Assembly: GCA_963763325.1 (NCBI GenBank)
Contig: CAVXOL010000024.1
Coordinates: 310,001-374,000, forward strand
Direction: 5' to 3'
Source: JBBECJ01 sp963763325
Lineage (GTDB): Bacteria; Chloroflexota; Chloroflexia; Thermomicrobiales; CFX8
Length of the DNA: 64,000 bases
A program made the position numbers and the translations under genes. Under the pieces are notes generated by a model. The model was not told where the DNA came from and made no database searches. It saw only the letters and a program-made list of their open reading frames with translations. Shown piece by piece: positions 42,682 through 52,554 of the stretch (position 1 is its first letter; each line of letters begins with the position of its first letter).

Positions 42682-43501
42682 CGGTCGGGGTCCGGGCAGG
42701 AAGACTAGCGGAAATCCTGGAGAGCGCGGCGCGCACCAACGTGAGCAACGGCAACCACGGCGTGAGAGTGGCAGCGATCTGCTCTACGGACGCAACGCCG
42801 TCCGCGAGGCGCTTCGGGCTGGCCGGCGCCGCTTTGTTCGGCTGATGATCAACGAGGGAGCCGCAGACAGCGAGCGCTTGACCGAGATCATGGAACTGGC
42901 GCGGCAACGGACCGTTGGAATTGAAACGGTTTCGCGCGATGCGCTGGACTCCCGAACGCCTGGCCAACATCAGGGAGTCATCCTCGAAGCAAGCCAATAC
43001 CCGTATGCCGTTGGCGACGATCTGCATGAATTGGCCGAGGATCACGCGATATTGCTGGCGCTCGATGGTATCGCTGATCCACAGAACCTCGGCTCGCTGT
43101 TGCGAAGCGCCGAGGCGACCGGCGTGCGATTGGTCGTCATTCCATCCGACCGTGCTGCACAGGTTACCCCATCAGTCGTCAACGCATCCGCCGGTGCCGT
43201 TGAGCACCTGCACGTCGCGCAGGAAGTCAATCTCAGCCGATGGCTGAGACGAGCGAAGGAGGCTGGCTTCTGGATCGTCGGAATGGATGGTGAGGATGCC
43301 GAGCCCATGTTCGAGACGAGCATGCGCCCACCGGTCGTCCTCGTGGTTGGGTCTGAAGGGGCTGGGATCCGACGACTGGTTCGAGAAACGTGCGACATCA
43401 TCGTCTCGCTGCCAATGATGGGGAGGATCGAGTCCCTCAATGCCGCTGTCGCGGGCTCGATTGGACTCTACGAAATCGTTCGTGATGCCGAAGCAGATTG
43501 A
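42629..43501 (+). CDS. rlmB: TrmH family RNA 2'-O-methyltransferase (RlmB-like)
   Basis: SPOUT methyltransferase (290 aa), probably modifying G2251 of 23S rRNA. A basic 45-residue head (Arg/Gly/Gln-rich) precedes the substrate-binding domain LLYGRNAVREALRAG. The knot has LLALDGIADPQNLGSLLRSA (with the catalytic Arg region), VVLVVGSEGAGIRRLVRETC and VSLPMMGRIESLNAAVAGSI, all typical. The start is TTG 42629, six bases after GAGGAG, and overlaps cysS by 53 bases. cysS-rlmB is a common bacterial pair. Confidence 0.9.
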   Translation: MRTRRQGQPGAGGTKRDSGRGPGRKTSGNPGERGAHQREQRQPRRESGSDLLYGRNAVREALRAGRRRFVRLMINEGAADSERLTEIMELARQRTVGIETVSRDALDSRTPGQHQGVILEASQYPYAVGDDLHELAEDHAILLALDGIADPQNLGSLLRSAEATGVRLVVIPSDRAAQVTPSVVNASAGAVEHLHVAQEVNLSRWLRRAKEAGFWIVGMDGEDAEPMFETSMRPPVVLVVGSEGAGIRRLVRETCDIIVSLPMMGRIESLNAAVAGSIGLYEIVRDAEAD

Positions 43502-43636
43502 TGCCGACGCCACAAAAGCGATACACTCAGTCGCTCAGGCGAGTCCGAACCGGTTTCGGGCTGACCGAGCATTGCGGGCCAGGTACGTCGTCATGCCCGC
43601 CGGCGGATTCAAGAGATCTGGAAGGTTATTCTCGTC

Positions 43637-44215
43637 ATGAAGATCATTCTCACTCAGGATGTACCCAAGCTCGGCTCCTCTGGAACCGTCCAGGAGGTCG
43701 CGCCGGGATTTGCTCGCAACTATTTGATCCCGCAGGGAATGGCCGTCATCGCCACCCGTGGCTCGATCAAGCAGGTCGAGGAGCGCCAGGCCGCTGACGC
43801 ACGCCGGGTCGCCAAGCAGGAAGAAGAGCTGCGCGGACTCTCGGATCGCCTCCAGGGCATGCGCGTCCAGATCGAGGCACGCGTTGGCGAGCAGGGCCGC
43901 TTGTTCGGGTCTGTCACGGCTGCCGACATCGCCGAGAAGCTCTCAGCGCAGGTTGGCGAAGAGATCGACCGCCGCAAGATCGACCTCGACGAGCCGATTC
44001 GAACTGTCGGTGAGCACTCGGTTACGATTCGGTTGGTTGGCCGTCTCCAGCCGACCGTGAATGTCATCGTCTGGGACCCGGAAAACCCGCATGCGTCAAC
44101 CAGCGAAGAGCCGGTGGCAGCGGCTGACTCGGAGGACGAATCAGACGACGTCGATTCAGACGATACAATCGCTGATGACGTCGCTGAAGACGAGAACGAT
44201 ACCGAAACCGAGTAA
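43637..44215 (+). CDS. rplI: 50S ribosomal protein L9 with acidic tail
   Basis: Residues 1-150 are ordinary L9: MKIILTQDVPKLGSSGTVQE and APGFARNYLIPQGMA (23S-binding domain), a connecting helix, and GEHSVTIRLVGRLQPTVNVIV at the end of the C domain. Residues 157-192 add an Asp/Glu/Ser/Thr tail without basic residues, not part of standard L9 (about 148 aa). GGAAGG precedes the ATG. It lies six bases before dnaB, the conserved rplI-dnaB order. Confidence 0.94.
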   Translation: MKIILTQDVPKLGSSGTVQEVAPGFARNYLIPQGMAVIATRGSIKQVEERQAADARRVAKQEEELRGLSDRLQGMRVQIEARVGEQGRLFGSVTAADIAEKLSAQVGEEIDRRKIDLDEPIRTVGEHSVTIRLVGRLQPTVNVIVWDPENPHASTSEEPVAAADSEDESDDVDSDDTIADDVAEDENDTETE

Positions 44216-44221
44216 CACTCA

Positions 44222-45562
44222 ATGATGCAAGCGGTCGATCGACTGCCACCCCACAATCTGGACGCAGAGCAATCCGTCCTGGGGTCGCTGCTGATCGACC
44301 GCGACGCCGTCATTCGCATCGCGTCCTACGTGAAGTCAAGCGACTTTTACCGCGCCGCCCACGGTCTGATCTACGAAGCGATCCTCACCCTCTACAACAA
44401 GCGAGAACCGACCGACCTGATCACACTTGTCGATGAGCTACGTCGGACGGGCCGGCTTGACGACGCGGGCGGCGAAACGTACCTCACAGAGCTGATCGCG
44501 GCTGTCCCGACTGCCGTCCACGTCGAATACTACGGCAGGATTGTCGAGCGGACTGCGACTCTTCGGCGCCTGATCTCAGCCGGAACCGAGATCGTCGACA
44601 TCGGCTACACCGAGGCGATGGACATCGAGCAAGCGCTCGACAGTGCAGAGAAGGCCATCTTCGCAGTCTCGCAGAAGCGCTCGACACGAGACTTCCGCTC
44701 GATTGGCGAAATTCTCGAAGAGTATTTCGACCGTCTCGATACGTTGCAGCAGAACAAGGGCGCCGTCGTCGGCGTCCCGACCGGATTCGCTGACCTCGAC
44801 AAGCTGACGGGCGGATTACAGCGCTCGGACCTGATCATCATCGCAGCACGCCCGGCAGTCGGCAAGTCATCGTTGGGGCTCGGATTCGCGTTTAACGCAG
44901 CCGTCCGCTTCAACAAGACGGTTGGTTTGTTCGTGCTTGAGATGTCGGCCGAGCAAATCGTCCAGCGAATGCTCTCAATGGAGACCGGCATCGACTCACA
45001 TCGGCTCCGGATGGGCTACATTGACGACAGCGAATGGAGCAGCGTCACTCGCGCATTCGGGCGCCTGGCCGAAGCCAGCATCTATATCGACGACACCGCC
45101 AGCGCAAACATCATGGAGGTACGCTCGAAGGCGCGCCGCCTGCACGCTGAACGTGGTCTCGACCTGCTGATCATCGACTATCTGCAGTTGATGACCGCCT
45201 CGCGGGCCGACAACCGGGTCCAGGAAATCTCACAAATTTCACGCGCATTGAAGGGTCTCGCTCGCGAGTTGGATGTCCCGGTCGTTGCCCTCGCTCAACT
45301 CTCTCGCGCAGTTGAGACACGACAGTCACATGTCCCTATGCTGTCAGACTTGCGCGAATCCGGATCGATCGAGCAGGATGCCGACATCGTTGCCTTCATC
45401 TACAGAGAAGATGTCTACGACCAGGACACCGACCGAAAGGGTATCGCTGACCTGATCATCGCGAAGCATCGGAATGGTCCGATCGGGACTGTCCACCTGC
45501 GCTTTTTCGATCGAACTGCCCGCTTCGCGGATCTCGAACTGTATCGCGAACCCGACTTGTAA
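44222..45562 (+). CDS. dnaB: replicative DNA helicase
   Basis: RecA-fold hexameric helicase (446 aa). The N domain begins LPPHNLDAEQSVLGSLLIDR. The motor domain carries LIIIAARPAVGKSSLGLGFA (Walker A), LDLLIIDYLQLM (Walker B) and LARELDVPVVALAQLSRAVE, ending with LSDLRESGSIEQDADIVAFI and YRED. No intein and no frame break. ATG-ATG at 44222; the second ATG is one codon in. It is followed at one base by the DnaD-like gene and then the DnaC-like ATPase, so helicase and its probable loaders form one operon. Confidence 0.96.
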   Translation: MMQAVDRLPPHNLDAEQSVLGSLLIDRDAVIRIASYVKSSDFYRAAHGLIYEAILTLYNKREPTDLITLVDELRRTGRLDDAGGETYLTELIAAVPTAVHVEYYGRIVERTATLRRLISAGTEIVDIGYTEAMDIEQALDSAEKAIFAVSQKRSTRDFRSIGEILEEYFDRLDTLQQNKGAVVGVPTGFADLDKLTGGLQRSDLIIIAARPAVGKSSLGLGFAFNAAVRFNKTVGLFVLEMSAEQIVQRMLSMETGIDSHRLRMGYIDDSEWSSVTRAFGRLAEASIYIDDTASANIMEVRSKARRLHAERGLDLLIIDYLQLMTASRADNRVQEISQISRALKGLARELDVPVVALAQLSRAVETRQSHVPMLSDLRESGSIEQDADIVAFIYREDVYDQDTDRKGIADLIIAKHRNGPIGTVHLRFFDRTARFADLELYREPDL

Positions 45563-45563
45563 C

Positions 45564-46301
45564 GTGAGTGAGAGGAACTCTCGCACCGATCGGGACGTGC
45601 AGGTACCCGGTAGTGCAGGTGCTGTACCCGACGATTCGATTCCTGCCGCGCTCCTGAGCCGTCTGGTCCGCGATGTCTGGACGCCGCTGGAAGTCAAGCT
45701 CGTTCTCGCCGTCGCGGCAATGGGCGGGCTGCGTGAGCCGGTACACGAGGAAGCGGTCCTGCTCGACGAGAACCTGGCATTTGGTGCTCGTGCTGACGGG
45801 TCCTCGCGGAGCGTCGTTGAGCGCGTACTTGAATCGATCGAATTGGCAACCGCGCGCGGTGTCCTGCTCCGCCTCGTCGACGATAGTGACGAATACTGGC
45901 TGATGCTCGGCATCGATGCGAATCGAAGACGCATCCGCTCAGGGCTGAACGTCGCGGGTGACATGACAGCGCGCTGGCGGGGTACACTCCGGGTTGAACG
46001 ACCGAGTATATTCACACTGTACGAACAGAACGTCGGTCTGGTGACGCCGATCATCGCTGACCGGCTCGTCGAGGCGATCGAACGCTACCCGGAAGCCTGG
46101 GTCGAGGACGCAATCGAAGAGGCCGTTGCCTACAACCGACGCAACTGGCGCTACATTCAACGCATTCTGGAGAACTGGGCATCGGAGGGACGCACAGATG
46201 AGGCCAATCGGGGAGGTCCTGCGCGGGATCTCGATCGAGAAAAGCACCTCCGCGGCAAATACGCACACCTCTTCCGACGGGACGACCTGCCCGATCTGTA
46301 G
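45564..46301 (+). CDS. DnaD-domain replication protein
   Basis: A 245-residue protein. A winged-helix-like N region (ALLSRLVRDVWTPLEVKLVL, AVAAMGGLREPV) leads to a DnaD/phage replication domain at about 150-215: IFTLYEQNVGLVTPIIADRL, EAIERYPEAWVEDAIEEAVA and NRRNWRYIQRILENWASEG. The C-terminal tail DREKHLRGKYAHLFRRD is also family-like. DnaD proteins help load DnaB at origins and restart sites. GTG start directly after the dnaB stop. The last 104 bases overlap the DnaC-like gene in another frame. Confidence 0.86.
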   Translation: MSERNSRTDRDVQVPGSAGAVPDDSIPAALLSRLVRDVWTPLEVKLVLAVAAMGGLREPVHEEAVLLDENLAFGARADGSSRSVVERVLESIELATARGVLLRLVDDSDEYWLMLGIDANRRRIRSGLNVAGDMTARWRGTLRVERPSIFTLYEQNVGLVTPIIADRLVEAIERYPEAWVEDAIEEAVAYNRRNWRYIQRILENWASEGRTDEANRGGPARDLDREKHLRGKYAHLFRRDDLPDL

Positions 46302-46999
46302 TGGAGCCGGCTACCTGCGGATGGACGCCGCCGGTTACCAGCGCGAATTTTAGCCGCCTGGTCCCCTGCGTCTGTAAGATGGAAGAACAGCGCGCAAGAT
46401 CGCAGCGCAACCTGCGCGAGTTCTCCGATATGACGCCATTCCGTGACCAGACGTTTGAGTCATTTGACCCCAGCCTTCGCGGCACCCGTGATGCATTTGA
46501 TGCCGCTGTCGCCTACGCGAGGCATCCTGACGGTTGGTTGGTACTCGTTGGCGATTATGGATGTGGCAAGACCCACCTCGCGGCTGCGATTGCGACCTTC
46601 ACGCTCGCGGAACGGGATATGGGACCAATCTTTGCGGTTGTCCCAGACTTGCTCGACTATCTGCGAACCACCTTCAGCCCGGATTCGGATGTCTCCTATG
46701 ACGATCGGTTCAACGCGTTTCGCGGAGCGGATCTGCTGATTCTCGACGACCTCGGAACCGAAAATGCAACGCCCTGGGCACGTGAGAAGTTGTTTCAGAT
46801 TATCAACCACCGGTATAACGAACGAGCGCCGCTCGTCGTGACTACCAACGATCTTGACCGGGTCGATCCGCGCATTCGCTCGCGACTTTGCGACTGGCAA
46901 CTCTCGCGGCACGTCTACATTGATGCCGATGATTACCGGGACCGGCAGGGTGGTCGGCGCCGTGCTCGTACCAACAGCATCGGTCAAAAACGGTCATGA
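46198..46999 (+). CDS. DnaC/DnaI-like helicase loader ATPase (one frame break)
   Basis: About 266 aa. The N-terminal part MRPIGEVLRGISIEKS and a CPICSGAGYLR zinc knuckle run to REF, then TTTTAG stops the frame. Removing one T gives REFSRLVPCVCKMEEQ, completing the knuckle with CVC and joining the AAA+ part. LVLVGDYGCGKTHLAAAIA is Walker A, LLILDDLGTENATPWAREKL Walker B, PLVVTTNDLD sensor 1, and RIRSRLCDWQLSRHVYIDADDYR the Arg finger region. The extra T sits in a homopolymer (46347-46350), typical of a sequencing error. It would load DnaB onto DNA with the DnaD-like partner. Confidence 0.88.
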
Positions 47000-47089
47000 A
47001 GTACTATGTCGGACGCCTGATGCACTCTCCTATACTCTGAATGCGGCTGGTCGTTGTCGTCCAGTCGAGCCATGAGTGCTGGAGGCAGG

Positions 47090-49274
47090 ATGAGCGGCGC
47101 CCGAGTGCCACGAGACGTTGCAAGCCAACCCCAGATCGAGTATCGACCACAGGGCGAACTGCATCTCGTGCCGACTGATGGCGAGCTATCTGAGATGATT
47201 TCATTCAGAGCAAACGGAACGACACAGAACGATCCCAATGAGTCGTTCGAGTTGCGCGATCTGATCCGCCTGGCGATCACCTATTTCGATCGTGGAATGG
47301 TTGATGACGCCGAAGAACTTCTGAACGAAGCGCTCGACGCGGGTTACTCCCGTCCCGATGCCATCGACCTGCTCCGACGCGTTCGAAACGTTCGCGGCCA
47401 AACGGTGCTGGTTACGCAGTCTCCAGAGGTCGCTGAACGGGCTCGGATTTCTAGCGATGTCGTCGTTCACGAGTTCACCGTACCGTTGCCGGGTGCCGAT
47501 GCTCAACCGGCGCTGGTCCGCCATTCGATCGAGGACGCCGACCAGGATCTGGCAGCCGGGCGACTCCATTCGGCCCACGACGCCACACTACAAGCGCTGG
47601 CACTGGCACCGGCCTACCTGCCGAATTATTTCCGGCTCGCCGAGCTTCGAGTCGCCCTCGACGATCCTGACGGCGCGAAGTCGCTGATTGCGTCTTTGCG
47701 GGCCGTGCTTGACGTCATTGGGGATGACAGCGACTGGCTGACTCAGTCAATGCAAGTGACGCTCGATCCCGAAGATCTCGATGCGCTTGTTCGGCTTGCT
47801 CGGTCATTGGTCGCCCTTGAAGGCTCGGTTCAGCTCGATCCGTATGTTCCAGATGCGATTGAGCGATCGCTGTTGGATCGACCAGACGTCGCGCTCGAGC
47901 TCGCCAGGGAATACGTCAGGTTGCGACCAACATCCCGCGAGGCTGAGCGCCTGCACTCTGCGAGCAGTCGTTGCCGGCGGCGATTTGGACCAGATTCGCG
48001 GATTGTTGCAGCGCGTCGTTGACGCCGATGCGCCAGCCGATCTGTTGTTTCTTCGCAGCTGCATCGCCCACTCCGAGAGCCGGGACGAATGGTTCCAATG
48101 GCTTGAAAAGTCCGTCGCCCAGATACTGGCCGATGGCGTCGATACGGACGATCTCTCACGAGCAGTCGAAGCTGCACGGCGGTTGCTTCCTGCGCCGCAG
48201 CACGGCCTGGCGACGGCCGTCGTACGCATCGCGACAAACGATTATCGTGGTGCACTTGAAGTACTTTCTCCCTGGACGGAAACACCCGGAAGAGATACGG
48301 CGAATGCTCGCGAAATGCTGATCGCCGCCTGTGCCCGTGGTTTCGCTTTGCGCGTGACATCGCCAGTTGAGTCGATCGAGGCACTCGCGGTCGCCGTTGG
48401 GCAAGCTGTCGTGATCGATGTACGGCCGTTCGCAGAGGCTTGTCGATTGTTTGCACGCTCGATTTCTGCCGAAGCGATGATGCAGGAGTTGGTCGCAGTC
48501 GTTCGCGAAACCGGACAGCATGAACTCGCGATCTCGCACCTTCAGGCATTGCGCGACCGCATGCCGGAGCATCTTGAGATCCGGACCGGTTTGGCGGATC
48601 TCCAGGTAGCCGCCGGCCGTACGGCTGAGGGCGTTCGCGAGCTTCGTTATATCGCCGAGCGGTATGAACAGTCGGGAAATCTCGACCGGATGGTCGACGC
48701 CATGCGACACATCTCGGCAGCCGTCCCGAACAACGTCGACATGAAGGCCAAGTTGATCGAAGGCTATATCCAGCGCGGTGTGCCGGAAGACGCCATGCGG
48801 GAGCTGCGGTTGCTCGGAGACCTGCACCTGAAGCGCGGTCGGATGGTCGAAGCGGCGGCTGCGTATACACGCGGGGCGGAGATCGCGGCGACGACCGGCA
48901 ACCTCCGTCGGGCGATGGACCTGTTCGATCGAGCTATCGGCGCCAACCCGGAGAACGTGGGCGTCCGGCACGCGGCTGTCGCGTACTACATCATGACGGG
49001 CGCAGTCGACAAGGCAACCGAACAGTTGCGCGAAGTCGTCCGCATCGCGCTCCAGGCGCAAGACCCGGATGAGGCTGTCGCGGCTCTCCATCAGATCATC
49101 GGACTGTCGCCCGCCGAGGCGTCGGCCTATCACAAGCTCGGAGAAGTATTGACGTCGCTCGGCGAGTACGCCCAGGCTGAACGAGTCTACCGACGCCTGG
49201 CGGCATTTACTCCAGACGACCCTGTTCTGACGGCCAAGCAATCAGCACTTGCGGCACTCGCGGCTGGCCAATAG
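47090..49274 (+). CDS. TPR-repeat protein (one frame break)
   Basis: About 727 residues made mostly of tetratricopeptide-like helical pairs; no catalytic motif seen. Clear TPR units lie at 48600-49250, for example VEAAAAYTRGAEIAATTGNL, RRAMDLFDRAIGANPENVGV, and YHKLGEVLTSLGEYAQAERVY. ATG 47090 follows GGAGG at four bases. One extra base near 47962-47966 breaks the frame; its removal joins REAERLHLRAVVAGGDLDQI. There is no signal peptide, so it is probably a cytoplasmic scaffold. It lies between the DnaC-like gene and cdaA and its role is unknown. Confidence 0.82.
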
Positions 49275-49370
49275 TCACCAAACTCACCAGTCGGGCACGG
49301 TGGCTTAACCAACTGTCGGTTACAATGAGGGTGGTGACTCGACTGCGTTACTGCATGTCATAGGTGGACC

Positions 49371-50189
49371 ATGCCCGAACTTCCCTGGATTTTCACCAGG
49401 ATCACTGTCAGGTCCCTGGTTGATATCTTCGCGGTGGCGCTGATTATCTTCTGGCTCTTGTGGTTTGCTCAGCGAACACGCGCGGCACAACTCATCCGCG
49501 GCCTGATCATCCTGATCGTCGGCGTCCTTCTCGCGTCAAACATCTTCGACCTGACGGCGTTGAACTGGCTCTTCTCGCGTGCCTGGCCGGCGATGATCGT
49601 CGCGATTCCCGTGATTTTTCAGCCAGAGCTCCGTCGTGCCCTTGAGCAACTCGGACATACCGGCTCCTGGATTCCCAAGCCGTTCAGCCAGCAAGTCGAT
49701 ACCGATGTCGATAAAACGATCGATGAGATCAGCCGTGCAGCAGCACACCTCAGCCGAATCGGCTACGGTGCGCTGCTCGTGATCGAGCGTGAGACCGGCC
49801 TCCAGGATTACGCCGACCGAGGCGTGCAGCTCGACGCGGTCGTCAGTCGCCAGTTACTCATCAACATCTTCTTTCCGAACTCGCCACTCCACGATGGCGC
49901 CGTCATCGTGCGTGGGAACCGGCTGCTGGCTGCGAACTGTATCCTGCCATTGAGTGACCGTGAGGTACCGGGAGGCAAGATCGGTACGCGCCATCAGGCA
50001 GCGATCGGAATCACTGAAGAGTCGGACGCAATCGCCGTTGTCGTCTCCGAAGAAACGAACCGCATCTCTGTCGCTCACAGTGGCCGGTTGACTGAGAACC
50101 TCGACTCGGAGCGGCTGCGCCGAGCGCTGAGGAGTCTGTTGAAGGTGACCGATCGAGACGGCGGCAGCCGAGGCCAGGGAGGCCGATGA
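49371..50189 (+). CDS. cdaA: membrane diadenylate cyclase
   Basis: CdaA/DacA (272 aa) makes cyclic di-AMP from two ATP. Three N-terminal membrane helices (to about residue 80) are followed by the DAC domain. Motifs are SPLHDGAVIVRGNRLLAANC (DGA), LPLSDREV, and GTRHQAAIGITEESDAIAVVVSEE. The usual RHR reads RHQ here. The C-terminal 25 residues are polar. It lies 137 bases ahead of a CdaR/YbbR protein, its normal regulator, as in Firmicutes. Cyclic di-AMP controls potassium and osmotic balance and the cell wall. Confidence 0.92.
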   Translation: MPELPWIFTRITVRSLVDIFAVALIIFWLLWFAQRTRAAQLIRGLIILIVGVLLASNIFDLTALNWLFSRAWPAMIVAIPVIFQPELRRALEQLGHTGSWIPKPFSQQVDTDVDKTIDEISRAAAHLSRIGYGALLVIERETGLQDYADRGVQLDAVVSRQLLINIFFPNSPLHDGAVIVRGNRLLAANCILPLSDREVPGGKIGTRHQAAIGITEESDAIAVVVSEETNRISVAHSGRLTENLDSERLRRALRSLLKVTDRDGGSRGQGGR

Positions 50190-50325
50190 TGGCGACAGCA
50201 ATCGACCATTCTGGATGCTACGTGGTGGCTCGTCCAGCTCAAACGGCCGGACTAAACAGGCGATGCCGGCCCAACGTCGATGAAGCCAGCTGCCTCATCA
50301 ATGCCTTCAGAGAAGTCGACGCCGC

Positions 50326-51615
50326 ATGACTGAGCGGATCAGACGTTTCGCGGACACCGGAAACGCCGTCCGCTTCTTCCTGTCGTTTGTCCTCGCGTTC
50401 GCGCTCTGGGCATGGGTAACGAACGAGAATGACCCAGAGCAGACGTACCGCGCAAGTCAGGTTCCGGTCAGCGCGGTTGGAATTCCTGATAACCTCGAAC
50501 TGGTCGGGACGGTGCCAGCAGTGGACGTGACGCTCCAGGGGCCCCGCAGTGTCATCCAGACGATTGACGCCGCGTCACTGACAGCGGAGATTGATCTTGA
50601 AGGTGTCGATGGCCCGGGGTCGTATGAGCGCGAGGTACACGTCAATGTCCCGGACGGAATCCGGAAAGTGACCTCCGAGCCCGAGTCGATCACAGTCGAG
50701 CTGGATACCGTCGTCTCTGAGACGTTCGCGCTCGAAGTCCTCGCCCCGGCTGATGTTCCACGTAACCTGGCCGTAACGAGCACGATTGTTGAGCCGAACG
50801 AGGTTGTTGTCACCGGCGTTCAGAGCAACGTCGATCGCGTCGCACGGGTACTGGCAGCCGTCGATCTTGGTGACGAGAATGGCTCGTTTTCACAGCTGGT
50901 CGAACCATTTGCGGTCGATGCAAACAACGAGCGGGTGGAACCAGTCGAGATTGAACCCGGTCGAGTCCGTGTGCGCGTTGAGTTAGTCGTGACTGGTAAA
51001 GAGGTGCCGGTCTTCGTCCAGTGCGAGTGCGATAGCGCAGCCGAGGGGTTCGTCGTTCTCGGTCAACCTCAGGCGAACCCGGCGAACGTCATCATCGACG
51101 GACCGCAGGAATTACTGGACCAGGTGCCGTTTATCTATACGATGCCGATCAACACCCTCGGCTATGATCGAACCACCATCATCGACAACGTTCCGCTCGA
51201 TGTGGAAAGTCTCCCGGACGGGGTGACAGTCGACCCGAGTGTCGTGGATGTGTCGGTTCGTGTGGAGCAGACCACGACGAGTCGAACCTTGGAAAACGTG
51301 CCGGTCGAAGTGCTCGGAGCTGCTGAAAACACGCGCGTCGTTGTGAATCCGGCGACGTTGAGTATTGAAGTGGTCGGCCCGCTCGACCAAATTGACCAGC
51401 TTGAGGAGCGAGATGTCTCGATCGTGGTGGATGTCGCTGGTCTCGAGATTGGCGCGCACCAGGTGCGTCCACGGGTGGTCCTGCCGCCGGGGATGACCTA
51501 CGAAGAAGAGCTGCCGCAGGTCGTCGTCGCGATTATCGATACGACACCGACGCCAACGGCGACCGTTAGGCCGACCACGACCCCAACGGAGCCGACACCG
51601 ACTCAGGACCCCTGA
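50326..51615 (+). CDS. YbbR/CdaR-like regulator of diadenylate cyclase
   Basis: A 429-residue protein with one N-terminal membrane helix (VRFFLSFVLAFALWAWVTN) and about four outside YbbR repeats, each with a pattern such as VDVTLQGPRSVIQTIDAASL, TAEIDLEGVDGPGSYEREVH and VNPATLSIEVVGPLDQIDQL. The C-terminal 30 residues are a Thr/Pro-rich tail. CdaR controls CdaA from outside the membrane. The gene neighbourhood cdaA-cdaR supports the call. The gap 50190-50325 holds no gene I can support. Confidence 0.88.
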   Translation: MTERIRRFADTGNAVRFFLSFVLAFALWAWVTNENDPEQTYRASQVPVSAVGIPDNLELVGTVPAVDVTLQGPRSVIQTIDAASLTAEIDLEGVDGPGSYEREVHVNVPDGIRKVTSEPESITVELDTVVSETFALEVLAPADVPRNLAVTSTIVEPNEVVVTGVQSNVDRVARVLAAVDLGDENGSFSQLVEPFAVDANNERVEPVEIEPGRVRVRVELVVTGKEVPVFVQCECDSAAEGFVVLGQPQANPANVIIDGPQELLDQVPFIYTMPINTLGYDRTTIIDNVPLDVESLPDGVTVDPSVVDVSVRVEQTTTSRTLENVPVEVLGAAENTRVVVNPATLSIEVVGPLDQIDQLEERDVSIVVDVAGLEIGAHQVRPRVVLPPGMTYEEELPQVVVAIIDTTPTPTATVRPTTTPTEPTPTQDP

Positions 51616-51628
51616 ATTGACTCGTAGG

Positions 51629-52240
51629 CTAGTGGGACATCCCGGTTTGGACTTCGTGGGTCAGCAGAATCGCTTCGGCCACTTCCCGCATCGATTTACG
51701 ATTGTCCATGCTGGTCTTCCGCATACGGTTGAATGCGTCAGCCTCACGTAGGCCGTGGACTTCCATCAGGACACCCTTGGCCCGCTCGACGAGCTTGCGC
51801 GTTTCGAGTGCTTCCTTCAGGTCGGTAACTTCACGCTCCAGGTCACGCAGTTCATTAAAACGCGCCAGCGCAAGTTCAATGACAGGCATGAGCTCGGTCT
51901 CACGGAACGGCTTAACCAAATATCCGCAGACACCAGCATCCTTGGCACGACCGATCAGCGAGTTCTCCGAGTAGGCGGTCAACAGGACGACCGGAGCGAT
52001 ATGGTCGCGCGCCAGCTCGCCGGCCGCCGAAATGCCGTCCATGTCGGGCATCTTGATATCCATAATGATCAGGTCCGGAAGAAGCTTCTTGGCGAGTTCG
52101 ACCGCTGATCGACCATCTGACGCTTCGGCGACGACCTCATACCCGAGGTGACCCAGCATCTCGCGCAAGTCCATGCGGATCAGTGACTCGTCGTCGGCAA
52201 TGATGATACGCGCGCGTCGGGTTGGAGTCATCGTTGACAT
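51629..52240 (-). CDS. ANTAR-domain response regulator
   Basis: A 203-residue PdtaR-type regulator. The receiver (1-125) has IIIADDESLIRMDLREML (acidic pocket), LIIMDIKMPDMDGI (phosphoacceptor Asp), VVLLTAYSEN and GYLVKPF. A coiled coil (LRDLEREVTDLKEALETRKL) leads to the ANTAR RNA-binding domain VERAKGVLMEVHGLREADAF, then NRMRKTSMDNRKSMREVAEA. ANTAR proteins act as antiterminators that bind two-hexaloop RNA. No sensor kinase is adjacent. It is convergent with cdaR by 13 bases. Confidence 0.93.
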   Translation of the reverse strand: MSTMTPTRRARIIIADDESLIRMDLREMLGHLGYEVVAEASDGRSAVELAKKLLPDLIIMDIKMPDMDGISAAGELARDHIAPVVLLTAYSENSLIGRAKDAGVCGYLVKPFRETELMPVIELALARFNELRDLEREVTDLKEALETRKLVERAKGVLMEVHGLREADAFNRMRKTSMDNRKSMREVAEAILLTHEVQTGMSH

Positions 52241-52377
52241 ACCACAGCCCCATTGTTTCGATCGTCGCTACGTCGATCCGCCCACCACGACGGTGCCTCT
52301 TTGCACGTCACGGCCAGCACTGTGTCCACGAGCGTGGAACACTGGTACACGCGTGGCTACCAGAGTTGGGATAGATC

Positions 52378-52453
<76 letters not shown>

Positions 52454-52461
52454 CTTGGGTC

Positions 52462-52470
52462 AGTATAGCA
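52462..52470 (-). promoter_or_regulatory. extended -10 promoter of tRNA-Pro
   Basis: TGCTATACT on the minus strand ends eight bases before the tRNA-Pro 5' end, so transcription would start right at the tRNA. No consensus -35; a hairpin lies just upstream. Confidence 0.52.
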
Positions 52471-52476
52471 TACGAC

Positions 52477-52504
52477 GCAGGCCGCACCCGGATGTGCGGC
52501 CTGC
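52477..52504 (-). terminator. hairpin after rplL, probable terminator
   Basis: A perfect 11-base stem GCAGGCCGCAC/GTGCGGCCTGC with a 6-base loop lies 50 bases after the rplL stop. No T run follows on the minus strand, so termination may be weak, and the tRNA-Pro promoter starts just behind it. Confidence 0.5.
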
Positions 52505-52554
52505 CTCCGCGCATGCTCAACCTGTCGCCGGGATGGGCGTCAGGACGGCAAAAA

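Noticed and set aside
32260..46352. Programmed frameshifting in polA, cysS and the DnaC-like gene
   Set aside because: No common slippery motif or stimulatory structure, and all shifts have the same sign as the clear errors in ilvB; sequencing error is simpler. Only the IS630 A7 site looks programmed.
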